This document shows positions 30,509 through 39,159 of a stretch of 64,000 nucleotides of DNA, piece by piece (position 1 is the first letter of the stretch; each line of letters begins with the position of its first letter). Source of the DNA: Actinomycetota bacterium. GTDB lineage: Bacteria > Actinomycetota > Thermoleophilia > Gaiellales > Gaiellaceae. Position numbers and translations under genes: made by a program. A model generated the notes under the pieces. That model was not told where the DNA came from. It did not search any database and saw only the letters and a list, made by a program, of their open reading frames with translations. The stretch covers positions 62,001 through 126,000 of the forward strand of contig PMNA01000017.1 of assembly GCA_003162055.1 (NCBI GenBank). Reading direction: 5' to 3'.

Positions 30509-30555
30509 GGAGGCAGTCTAGAGGGGCAGGTGGATGGCGCTCGCGGGCGCGGCCG

Positions 30556-30972
30556 TCAAGCTCTCGGGCGGCGCTCGGTTTGCTCTCCCCCGATCGACGT
30601 CAGCCGCCAGCCGACTTCGTAGCCGCCGTCGAAGGAGAGGAGGAATACCCGCTGCCACTCTCCGAGCCGAAGGCGGCGCGAGGTGAACGGAACCTGCTCA
30701 CCGCGTGGGCCGAGCAGCAGTCCAAGCAGCATCTCCCGCTCGGACTGGTCGCCGGGAACGAGACGTGCCAGCAGCGCCTCGAAATCTTCGAAGATTCCCG
30801 ACTCCCGCTCGTTCACGCGCACAAAGGCCCGCTCGCCGCGCGGCGAGAGCAGGGCAAGACCGCTCTCCTGCTCGCTCGAAGCGAGTGCGTTCTGGACGTC
30901 GTTGGTGATGTCGAACACCGAAAGCGAAGGAAGCGCGGCGGCGATCGAATAGGGAATCTCGATACTCGTCAT
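30556..30972 (-). CDS. YjbQ/UPF0047-like protein, degenerate
   Basis: VRVNERESGIFEDFEALLARLVP; RRLRLGEWQRVFLLSFDGGYEVGWRL resembles the YjbQ family, but canonical His motifs are missing. Confidence 0.65.
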   Translation of the reverse strand: MTSIEIPYSIAAALPSLSVFDITNDVQNALASSEQESGLALLSPRGERAFVRVNERESGIFEDFEALLARLVPGDQSEREMLLGLLLGPRGEQVPFTSRRLRLGEWQRVFLLSFDGGYEVGWRLTSIGGEQTERRPRA

Positions 30973-31143
30973 GGGCTCGTAGGCGGGCGAGGCGCTTGGT
31001 CTCCGAGGTGGTCGATAACGCGATCGCTCCCTTCAAGAGTAGAGGTTTCCGCACGGGTTGAGCGCGAGTGCCAGACCCGGACCCGGCCTCGCACGCTCGG
31101 CCGGCGTCCAGAACGAGATGGTGAGCGCTTCCCGACGACGGCG

Positions 31144-32481
31144 CTAGCGCCGCATCAACTCGGCCAGATGGAAGGTCAGATCAAGCGACTGGCGCGCGTT
31201 CAGGCGCGGGTCGCAGAGCGTCTGATAGGCCTCTTCGAGCTTCTCTTCCGACAGCTTCTCACCGCCGCCGAGGCATTCGGTCACATCGCCGCCCGTGATC
31301 TCCAGGTGCACGCCGCCGGGCCAGGTGCCCTCGGCGGCGTGGGCGGCGAAGAAGCCCTCGATCTCGGCCATGATGTCGCTGAAACGACGTGTCTTGCGGC
31401 CGCTCTCGGTGGTGAAGGTGTTGGCATGCATCGGATCGCAGATCCAGACGACCGGGTGATCGGAGTCGCGGACTGCCGCCAGAAGCGGGCGCAGAAGCTT
31501 CTCTACCTTGTCGGCGCCCATGCGCGTGATCACGGTGAGCCGGCCGGGCACCTTCTCGGGATTGAGCCGCTCGCACAGTTCGAGCACCTGTTCGGAGGTC
31601 GCGCCGGGGCCCAGCTTGACGCCGATCGGGTTGTGTACGCCCGAGAAGAACTCGGCATGCGCGCCTCCGGGCTGGCGTGTTCGCTCGCCGATCCAGAGCA
31701 TGTGCGCGGAGCAGTCGTACCAGTCACCGGTGAGCGAGTCGCGGCGGGTGAGCGCCTCCTCGTAGTCGAGCAACAGGCCCTCGTGGCAGGTCCAGATATC
31801 GACCTGGTGTAGAGCGGAGTTGTGCATGTCGACGCCGCAGGCGGCCATGAAGGCGAGCGCCCGCTCGATCTCGTTGGCGGTCTGGTCGTAGCGCCGGCCC
31901 TCGGGCGAAGCCGTCACGAACTCCTGGTTCCAAACATGTACTTGCGAGAGATCGGCGAAGCCTCCCTTGCTGAAAGCGCGCAGCAGGTTGAGCGTCGAGG
32001 CGGCCTGGTTGTAGGCCCGGAGCATGCGGCTCGGGTCGGGGATGCGCGCCTCGGCCGTCTCTTCCTCGCTGTTGACCATGTGACCGCGGAAGGAGGGAAT
32101 CTCAAGATCGCCTACCTTCTCGGTCGGCGACGAGCGCGGCTTTACGAACTGGCCCGCCATGCGCGCAATGCGAACCACCGGGACGCTGGCCGCGTAGGTC
32201 ATGATGGCCGACATCTGCAAAATCACCTTCAGACGCTCGCGGATCGCGATAGCCGAGTGCTCGTGGAAAGACTCCGCGCAGTCGCCGGCCTGCAAGCAGA
32301 AGGCCTTGCCGACGGCAACCTGAGCGAGCGCTTCCTGCAGCCGGCGGGCCTCCCCCGCGAATACGAGCGGCGGCTGCGAGCGCACCTCTTCCACGACCTC
32401 GTCGGCGAGCTCGCGGCTGGGCCAGTCGGGCTGCTGCGCCGCGGGGAAGTTGCGCCACGAGGATGGTTGCCAGGTCGCCAT
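31144..32481 (-). CDS. Class II 3-deoxy-7-phosphoheptulonate (DAHP) synthase
   Basis: WQPSSWRNFPAAQQPDWP; QAGDCAESFHEHS; HTEFFSGVHNPIGVKLGP-like; TWPGGVHLEITGGDVTECLGG. Confidence 0.95.
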   Translation of the reverse strand: MATWQPSSWRNFPAAQQPDWPSRELADEVVEEVRSQPPLVFAGEARRLQEALAQVAVGKAFCLQAGDCAESFHEHSAIAIRERLKVILQMSAIMTYAASVPVVRIARMAGQFVKPRSSPTEKVGDLEIPSFRGHMVNSEEETAEARIPDPSRMLRAYNQAASTLNLLRAFSKGGFADLSQVHVWNQEFVTASPEGRRYDQTANEIERALAFMAACGVDMHNSALHQVDIWTCHEGLLLDYEEALTRRDSLTGDWYDCSAHMLWIGERTRQPGGAHAEFFSGVHNPIGVKLGPGATSEQVLELCERLNPEKVPGRLTVITRMGADKVEKLLRPLLAAVRDSDHPVVWICDPMHANTFTTESGRKTRRFSDIMAEIEGFFAAHAAEGTWPGGVHLEITGGDVTECLGGGEKLSEEKLEEAYQTLCDPRLNARQSLDLTFHLAELMRR

Positions 32482-32567
32482 GTCTTCATACGTTACTGAT
32501 GGGCGCCGCTTCTCGTGGCGCCCGTTTACGCACTCCCTCTAGCTGCGCGCCGCTAGGCTTGCGCTCG

Positions 32568-33506
32568 ATGGCATTAACGGTCGTCGGTTCAATCGCTTTC
32601 GACAGCATCGCAACTCCCTTCGGGAACCGTCAGCGCCTGCTCGGAGGCTCGGCCGTGCATTTCTCGCTCGCCGCCAGCTTCTTCACCCAGGTGCGCCTGG
32701 TGGGAGTCGTCGGCGGCGACTTCGGCGCAGCCGAGCGGGCGGTGCTGGAGCGGCGCGGAGTCGACTTCAGCGATCTGGAGGTCGTGCCGGGCGGCAAGAC
32801 TTTTTTCTGGCGCGGGCACTACGACTTCGATCTGAACACGGCGAACACCATCGAGACACAGCTGAACGTCTTCGCCGACTTCGAGCCGAAGCTCTCGGAA
32901 GCCTCCCGCTCGTCCGAGGCGCTCTTCCTGGCCAACATCCAGCCAGAGCTACAGCGCCGTGTTCGCGAGCAGTGCTCGAGCGCCGTATTCAGCGCGCTCG
33001 ATTCGATGAATTACTGGATCGAGAACGAGCGCGACGCGCTGATCGAGGCGCTTGGACTGGTCGACGCGGTGCTCTTGAACGACGCCGAGGTGCGCCAACT
33101 CACCGGCCAGCCCAATCTCATCCGCGCCGCCAGGCGCATCCGCGAGTGGGGCCCGAGCCTGGTGCTGGTCAAGCAGGGCGAGTACGGCGCGGCGCTCTAT
33201 AGCAAGGAGGGATTCTTCTCGCTGCCCGCCTATCCGCTCGAGGACGTCGTCGACCCCACCGGCGCCGGCGACAGCTTCGCCGGCGGCTTTGCCGGGTTTC
33301 TCGCCGCGCACGCGACGAGCGAGCCGAGCGAGGAACTACTTCGGGCGGCCGTCGCCTATGGTTCGACGCTAGCCTCCTTCAACGTCGAGGAGTTCGGCAC
33401 CGAGCGGGTCGCCCGCCTGACCTTCCCCGAGATCGAGAGGCGCTTCGGCGAATTCCAGCGTATGACGCAGTTCGAGCACCTGGAGCTACCGCAGCCGGGT
33501 AGCTGA
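32568..33506 (+). CDS. PfkB-family carbohydrate kinase
   Basis: GGSAVHFSLAASFF; DVVDPTGAGDSFAGGFAGFL. Confidence 0.9.
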   Translation: MALTVVGSIAFDSIATPFGNRQRLLGGSAVHFSLAASFFTQVRLVGVVGGDFGAAERAVLERRGVDFSDLEVVPGGKTFFWRGHYDFDLNTANTIETQLNVFADFEPKLSEASRSSEALFLANIQPELQRRVREQCSSAVFSALDSMNYWIENERDALIEALGLVDAVLLNDAEVRQLTGQPNLIRAARRIREWGPSLVLVKQGEYGAALYSKEGFFSLPAYPLEDVVDPTGAGDSFAGGFAGFLAAHATSEPSEELLRAAVAYGSTLASFNVEEFGTERVARLTFPEIERRFGEFQRMTQFEHLELPQPGS

Positions 33507-33558
33507 GCAGCGACGCCCGGCGTCTTCCTGCGCCGACCCTGGTCTTAGACTGCACCCC

Positions 33559-34269
33559 GTGGTAACCATCAACCTGCGCAGCGTGAAGCGTTGCTTTCTC
33601 TACACGGCAATCGCGTGTGTGGCCGGAGCTGCCCTTCTCGCCATCTTCGCCCTCTTCGAAAGGCATATCTCCGACGAGGAGGGATTCGTGCTCGGCTCGG
33701 CCCTACTACTCGGGCTTTCAAGTTCACTCAGCCTCGCCTCGAGTGCGGCCTGGACTAAGTCGCGAGCCCTGTCGAGCCTGGGCATCGGGCTGGCGATCTC
33801 CGCTGTCGCGGCCGCCAACGTGCCTATCTGGAGTGGCGATCACCGGGCTTTCCTCTGGCAGCTGCCTGTGGTTCTGTACATAGTCGCGGCCGCTGTCGCC
33901 TACGCACTGCTGCTCGTCTCGCGACAGGGAGCCGGCGCGAGCGGGCGGGTAAAGGTCTCACTCGGGATAGCACTCGTATCGATCTTCTGGCTGTGCGGAA
34001 TGGTCATCGACGTGGTCTTACGCATAGGCTCCGACGTCAGTCGCTCCAAATGGCAGATGCTCGGCGTAGCCGCCGTCTTGACGGTGAGCATGACCCTGAT
34101 CACGCTGATCTTCCGCCATCTGGACTCGGACCCGAGAGGCGAATCGAAAACGCCTTCAGCTCTCGTCGGACGCAGGATCGCGAAAGTCGAGAGCGGCAAC
34201 GCGGGTAAAACCCTGGTGCTCGACGACGGCCGGCGCCTGTTGCTCGATCCCGGCGCCAAGCTTGATTAG
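33559..34269 (+). CDS. Hypothetical multi-pass membrane protein
   Basis: 236 aa with several hydrophobic helices. Confidence 0.65.
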   Translation: MVTINLRSVKRCFLYTAIACVAGAALLAIFALFERHISDEEGFVLGSALLLGLSSSLSLASSAAWTKSRALSSLGIGLAISAVAAANVPIWSGDHRAFLWQLPVVLYIVAAAVAYALLLVSRQGAGASGRVKVSLGIALVSIFWLCGMVIDVVLRIGSDVSRSKWQMLGVAAVLTVSMTLITLIFRHLDSDPRGESKTPSALVGRRIAKVESGNAGKTLVLDDGRRLLLDPGAKLD

Positions 34270-34501
34270 AGCGGGTTTTGATCGGTGACACAGCAGCGAG
34301 GAGTTGGAGAGCGACTCTCCACCCTCCGGGCGCCGATACCGCGCCCCCGAGGCTGACTAAACATTTCGCGCCCCTGGAGACTCTCTAGATAGAGCAAAGG
34401 GAAAGCCCGCTCGAAGAAAGTCAGCAAATTGCGCCTTCTTTGAGCGGTTTGAAGAAATCGACTCTCAGGGCAGAACCGTCCCTGCCGATATTAAAAACGA
34501 C

Positions 34502-34732
34502 ATGACGCTTAAAGAACTCGACTACCGAACCGGCGACCATATTGAGGTCTCGCTCCTATGGAGCCCCGAGTCGGGGCAGCTTGCCGTGGTCGTGGTCGAC
34601 GAGGACGCAGGCGAGGAATTCGCGATGGAGGTCGAGCCCGAGGAGGCGCTGGAGGTCTTCCGTCATCCATTCGCCTACGCGGATAGGCGTCAGCTCGAGT
34701 TCCGGCGCCCGCTGATTTCCCAGGCTGCCTGA
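34502..34732 (+). CDS. Hypothetical protein (76 aa)
   Basis: MTLKELDYRTGDHIEVSLLWSPESGQLAVVVVDEDAGEEFAMEVEPEEALEVFRHPFAYA. Confidence 0.7.
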   Translation: MTLKELDYRTGDHIEVSLLWSPESGQLAVVVVDEDAGEEFAMEVEPEEALEVFRHPFAYADRRQLEFRRPLISQAA

Positions 34733-34797
34733 GAGCATTTTTCGATCGAGCCGGGCGGGCGGGATGATCAGCACTGGGCCGGGCGGTCGTGCCCGGG

Positions 34798-35628
34798 TCA
34801 GACGATCGCGCGTGGATAGGCGCGGGCGGCCAGCGCCGCCAGCGCTACGAAGAAGCCACCGCAGACCGCGAAGTCGAGCCAGAGTGCGCCGCCGCCGCCG
34901 AGCCCGAGCAGAAGTGAGCGCAGCCCCTGTACCTCGTAGGTGAGCGGATTCGCCCGCGCAATCAGGCGCAGCCAGAGAGGCATGATCGAGAGTGGATAGA
35001 GCGCGCTCGAGGCGAAGAAGAGCGGCATCGTCACCATCTGGCCGATGCCCATGAAGCGCTCGCGCGTCTTGAGCAGCGAGGCGAGCAGCATCGAGAGGCA
35101 GGCGAAGGCGGCCGTTCCGAGCACGAGCAGGACGATCGCGGCAAGGACGCGCCAGACCACCCAATCGAGCTTGATGCCGGCAATCGCTACCACGGCGAGA
35201 AGCACCGAGGCTTGAGCGAGCGCGCGAACCCCGGCGCCCGAGGCCTTGCCGAGCACGATCGAGAGACGCGGCAGCGGCGTGGCGAGCAGGCGCTGGAGCT
35301 GGCCGGCGTCGCGCTCCCAGATGATTGCGAGCCCGAAGAAGATGGCGACGAAGAGCGCCGACTGGGCCATAACGCCGGGAACAAGATAGGAGCGATAGTC
35401 GACGCCGGCGACTCCCAACTTGCGCACGTGGCGCATCGCCGTTCCGAAGACGAACAGCCAGAGAAGCGGCTGCACCATGCGCGTGAAGATGTCGAGATAG
35501 TCGTGACGAAGCTTGCGCAGCTCGGCCTGGGCCATGGCATAGGCGCCCTCACCGAGCCGGCGTGCCCGGGCGAGGAGGCTGCCGAGGTCAGCCGAGGCGG
35601 CGAGCGAGTCGTCGCTGCGCTCGGACAT
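34798..35628 (-). CDS. ABC-2 type transporter permease (DrrB-like)
   Basis: 276 aa, six hydrophobic segments, coupled to the upstream ATPase gene. Confidence 0.87.
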   Translation of the reverse strand: MSERSDDSLAASADLGSLLARARRLGEGAYAMAQAELRKLRHDYLDIFTRMVQPLLWLFVFGTAMRHVRKLGVAGVDYRSYLVPGVMAQSALFVAIFFGLAIIWERDAGQLQRLLATPLPRLSIVLGKASGAGVRALAQASVLLAVVAIAGIKLDWVVWRVLAAIVLLVLGTAAFACLSMLLASLLKTRERFMGIGQMVTMPLFFASSALYPLSIMPLWLRLIARANPLTYEVQGLRSLLLGLGGGGALWLDFAVCGGFFVALAALAARAYPRAIV

Positions 35629-36400
35629 GGCGGTAGCTCCCCCCTTCCGAGTCGAGCTCTTTCCCGGTCACCGCGGCGAAGACGTCATCGAGATTCAGCT
35701 CGCCGGTCTGATCGCGCAGCTCGGCGGGCGTTCCGAGCGCGACGAGGTGACCGTGATCCATGATCGCCACGCGCTGGCACTCGCTCTCTGCTTCCTCCAT
35801 TTGATGAGTTGTGACGAGGATGGTCGTGCCGACCTCGGCGCGGAGCAAGCGCAACCTCTCCCAGACGGCGCGACGCGCGGTGGGATCGAGGCCGACAGTC
35901 GGCTCGTCGAGAAAGAGCACATGCGGGCGGTTGAGCAGGGCGGTCGCAATCTCGAGCCGCCGCAGCATCCCACCCGAGAGAGTGCGCGCGAGCTTACCGA
36001 CGAAGGGCTGCACGCCCATCGTCTCGATCGCGTCGTCGATCCGCGCTCGCCGCTTGCTCCGTGGCACTCCGGTTACGCGGGCGTAGAACTCGAGGTTCTC
36101 GGCGCCGGTCAGAGCGGCGTCGACAGAGATCGCCTGCGGTATGTAGCCGATCTGCGAGCGCACGCGGATGCCCTCGCGGCGGACGTCGTGACCCATGACG
36201 AAGGCTCGCCCGGAGGTCGGCTTGAGCAGCGTCGTGAGCACGCGCAGCGTCGTGGTCTTGCCGGCGCCGTTGGGGCCGAGTAGGCCAAAGATCTCTCCGC
36301 GCTCGACGGCGAAGTCGATACCGGCCACCGCGTCCGTCGTGTCGAAACGGACGAACAGATCCTCAACCGCGCAGACGGCTTCGTCCACAGAGGCGCTCAT
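35588..36400 (-). CDS. ABC transporter ATP-binding protein (DrrA-like)
   Basis: GLLGPNGAGKTTTLRVLTTLLKPTSG; LSGGMLRRLEIATALLNRPHVLFLDEPTVGLDP. Confidence 0.95.
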   Translation of the reverse strand: MSASVDEAVCAVEDLFVRFDTTDAVAGIDFAVERGEIFGLLGPNGAGKTTTLRVLTTLLKPTSGRAFVMGHDVRREGIRVRSQIGYIPQAISVDAALTGAENLEFYARVTGVPRSKRRARIDDAIETMGVQPFVGKLARTLSGGMLRRLEIATALLNRPHVLFLDEPTVGLDPTARRAVWERLRLLRAEVGTTILVTTHQMEEAESECQRVAIMDHGHLVALGTPAELRDQTGELNLDDVFAAVTGKELDSEGGSYRHVRAQRRLARRLG

Positions 36401-36858
36401 GCTTCTTCCTCCAGACGCTCGATCAGCGCCCTCATGCCTGACTGCGCCTCCCGGAGCGCTCGCCGGTCGGCCTCGGAAAGCTCGGCGAGCGCGCTCATCA
36501 GCGATTGGATGCGCTCGTCGCGCCAGCGCCCGAGCCGCTCTCGCGCCGCCTCGGTTAGGGAGAGATGAACCGCACGGCCGTCGTCGTCCCCGGCTCCGGA
36601 CTCGAGCAGCCGCGCGTGCTTGAGCTCGCGCACGAGCGTCGAGATGGTGTTCGGGGCCAAACGGAGCGTGCGCGCCGCATCACCGACTCTGATCCCCGGC
36701 TCCCGCTCGACCAGGCGCAGGAGCTCGATCTGGGCCGTTGGCAGCGCCGGCTCACCCATTACCGAGCGAACCTTCCGCCTGAGCAGGCGCCTTGAAAGGG
36801 CCCACCCTTCCAGGAGGTCGCGCGCGAGGGTGTCGAGATCGGGCGCTGCTGTGCTCAT
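36397..36858 (-). CDS. MarR-family transcriptional regulator
   Basis: LRLVEREPGIRVGDAARTLRLAPNTISTLVRELKHARLLESGAGDDDGRAVHLSLTEAARERL. Confidence 0.87.
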   Translation of the reverse strand: MSTAAPDLDTLARDLLEGWALSRRLLRRKVRSVMGEPALPTAQIELLRLVEREPGIRVGDAARTLRLAPNTISTLVRELKHARLLESGAGDDDGRAVHLSLTEAARERLGRWRDERIQSLMSALAELSEADRRALREAQSGMRALIERLEEEA

Positions 36859-36936
36859 TTCGATAGAAGTATATCTGTCACGGACAGATCTAGGCATCGA
36901 GAAACGATCGACAGGCGACACCAGCGACAAAGAGCG

Positions 36937-37647
36937 CTAGTCCTCGCCGAACTGGTTGACCCAGATCGTCACGTTCGAGTACTCGCCGACCTTGGCGGCC
37001 GTCATCGCCGCTATCCCCTCGAAGCGCCAGCTCGAGTTGAAGAGATTCTCGCGGTGGTGGGGTGAGTTGAGCCAGCCGTCAAGAGCCACGCGCGGCGCTC
37101 CCAGGCGCCCCTCGCCGAGGTAGAGATTCTCGCCCCAGGCGCCGTAATAGTGAGCCGCCCTGATATCGGCGTCCGGCGCGTCACCGCAGGCGGTGTGGGC
37201 GAATACGTTGCAGCGCACGATCTTCTCGGCTTTCTCCAATGACGTCTCGTTCAGCAGCGAGGCGGGAGTCAGCGTCGAGAGTCCTTGCTGCTGCCTGGCG
37301 TAGTTGATCAGACAGATCATGACCGTCACCTGCTCGTTCAGCGGGAGATCCGTTCGCTCGCCCCCTGGGCAGGTTTGTTCGCTCGCCAGGTAGCTCTGCC
37401 AGCGATCGTTCGGGGGGTAGAGCGAGCCCTTATAGATCGTCAGCTCGGGCAAGCCCGGCAGGATCGAGAGCTTGATGTCGGAGACGCGCGACCGCGAGGA
37501 CAGCGCCCCATGGTTCAAGCCCTCCCATTTAACGGCGACGACGACAGCCAGGACGAGTAAGAGAACGATCAGCAAGACGGAGCTGTTGAAGCGCGATCTT
37601 CGCCGCGACTCGTTGGGTTGACGCCAGTCCGACTCGGGAATTCCCAT
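36937..37647 (-). CDS. CAP/SCP-domain secreted protein
   Basis: MICLINYARQQQGLSTLTPASLLNETSLEKAEKIVRC; WGENLYLGEG; GWLNSPHHRENLFN. Confidence 0.85.
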   Translation of the reverse strand: MGIPESDWRQPNESRRRSRFNSSVLLIVLLLVLAVVVAVKWEGLNHGALSSRSRVSDIKLSILPGLPELTIYKGSLYPPNDRWQSYLASEQTCPGGERTDLPLNEQVTVMICLINYARQQQGLSTLTPASLLNETSLEKAEKIVRCNVFAHTACGDAPDADIRAAHYYGAWGENLYLGEGRLGAPRVALDGWLNSPHHRENLFNSSWRFEGIAAMTAAKVGEYSNVTIWVNQFGED

Positions 37648-37815
37648 CTTCGGCACTGATATCGACTTCAAGCCCTTAGGAGTTGACCCTCGGGAGGAGG
37701 CTTGTTGACCGAGTTGAACGATTTGAAGGGATCCGCTCGACAGGCATTGAGAGGTCGACGGGAACCATAGGCCGGCAGCTGCTGGTTCAAGCTCGACCCC
37801 TTGATTGCCGATCGG

Positions 37816-39057
37816 ATGTTCGTGCAAAACCGCTATCTCCGCTTCCGCCTGCTGGTTCTGCTCGCCGGTACGGCCGCTGCTGTCCTGCTGGCTCCCTCCG
37901 CCGGCGCAAAGCAAACTGCCAACTGGGCCAAGCCGCAGATCAACTCGGTCGTCGCTTACGGCCTGATGGCCAGGAGCGTCAACTCGTTCCAGCCAAACGC
38001 GCCGCTGACCAAGCCGGAGCTCACGGAACTTTTGGCCGCATTGCCAACCGACGCAGTCGTCGATCCCGGTTCCGACACCGGCGACACGACGACCACCAGC
38101 ACGACTACTTCGAGCACCACCGACCCTTCACACGACACGTCAACCACAACGACGACCACAACCGGTACCGATCCGACGCACGACCCGACTACAACTGGCT
38201 CCACCACCACGACCACAACGAAGAAGAGCGGCTCTCCGCCCGGCTCGGTGAAACCCGGCGCCTCGGTGAGCGTTAGCGCGTTCGATGCCGCGCTCGTCAA
38301 GCAGCTCGGATTGGACGGCGCCGCCGCCAGCTTCCGCTCCGTCATCCGCCAGGCCGGTGCCTCCGCGCCCGCGCGTTACGGCACCGAGACGGTCGCCCGC
38401 CTGCTCGGGCTGCGTATCAATCATCCCGCCAGCCAGGACAAGCTCGAGCTCCTGCCCACCTCCCCGATCACGCGCGCCGAAGCCGCCTACTCGATCGCGC
38501 AGCTGCTCAAGTTCACGGGCGAAGAGACGCAGTGGGTGGAGGACACGTCCAACGCGCTGGAGCTACCGGTGTACAACAGCTGGCAGAAGCGCATCCTCAG
38601 CTACGCCGTGAGCTTCATCGGCTACCCCTACATCTGGGGCGGAACGAGCCCCAACACGCAGACCGTCTTCGGCCAGACAGTCCCCGGTGGCTTCGACTGC
38701 TCGGGATTCGTCTGGCGTGTGTACAAGCTTCGCACCTACTCCGGTGGCAAGCTGCTCAGCTCGACGATCCGCGGACGTACCACTTACGTGATGTCGGGCG
38801 AGGTCGGGCGCGCCAAGCGCATCGCCATCGACGCGCTCGAGCCCGGCGACGTGCTCTTCTTCGGGGACAAGGGCGCGCGCTCGAAGCCCAGCCAGATCTA
38901 TCACACCGCGATCTACCTCGGCGGCGGCTGGCTGATTCAGTCCTCGGGCTACGGTGTCGCAGTGGCTCCGCTCGAAGGTTGGTACGCGAATCACTTCGCC
39001 TGGGCTCGTCGCCCACTGGCCGAGGCCAGGCTCGACGGCACCTACTCGACTCCGTAG
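37816..39057 (+). CDS. NlpC/P60-family cell-wall peptidase with Thr-rich linker
   Basis: GGFDCSGFVWRVYK; HTAIYLGGGWLIQSSG; long TTTTSTTTSS linker; signal peptide. Confidence 0.88.
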   Translation: MFVQNRYLRFRLLVLLAGTAAAVLLAPSAGAKQTANWAKPQINSVVAYGLMARSVNSFQPNAPLTKPELTELLAALPTDAVVDPGSDTGDTTTTSTTTSSTTDPSHDTSTTTTTTTGTDPTHDPTTTGSTTTTTTKKSGSPPGSVKPGASVSVSAFDAALVKQLGLDGAAASFRSVIRQAGASAPARYGTETVARLLGLRINHPASQDKLELLPTSPITRAEAAYSIAQLLKFTGEETQWVEDTSNALELPVYNSWQKRILSYAVSFIGYPYIWGGTSPNTQTVFGQTVPGGFDCSGFVWRVYKLRTYSGGKLLSSTIRGRTTYVMSGEVGRAKRIAIDALEPGDVLFFGDKGARSKPSQIYHTAIYLGGGWLIQSSGYGVAVAPLEGWYANHFAWARRPLAEARLDGTYSTP

Positions 39058-39159
39058 GCGACCGAGGAGAGCCGTTCTCGCCGGCAATCGGGTCGCTCGC
39101 GCGAGATTGAGTCCAGGGTTTTCAGGCGCCGGGCGTGTGCCCGCACGTCGCAAGTCGCG

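Noticed and set aside
29237-30622. 461-aa plus-strand ORF spanning 29262-29792 and thyX
   Set aside because: Crosses two better supported genes in wrong frames; composition not protein-like
30580-31812. 410-aa plus-strand ORF over YjbQ-like and DAHP synthase genes
   Set aside because: Antisense to a clear class II DAHP synthase
38080-38240. ACGACCACC-type repeats considered as a regulatory or CRISPR-like repeat
   Set aside because: Low-complexity Thr-rich linker inside the NlpC/P60 gene
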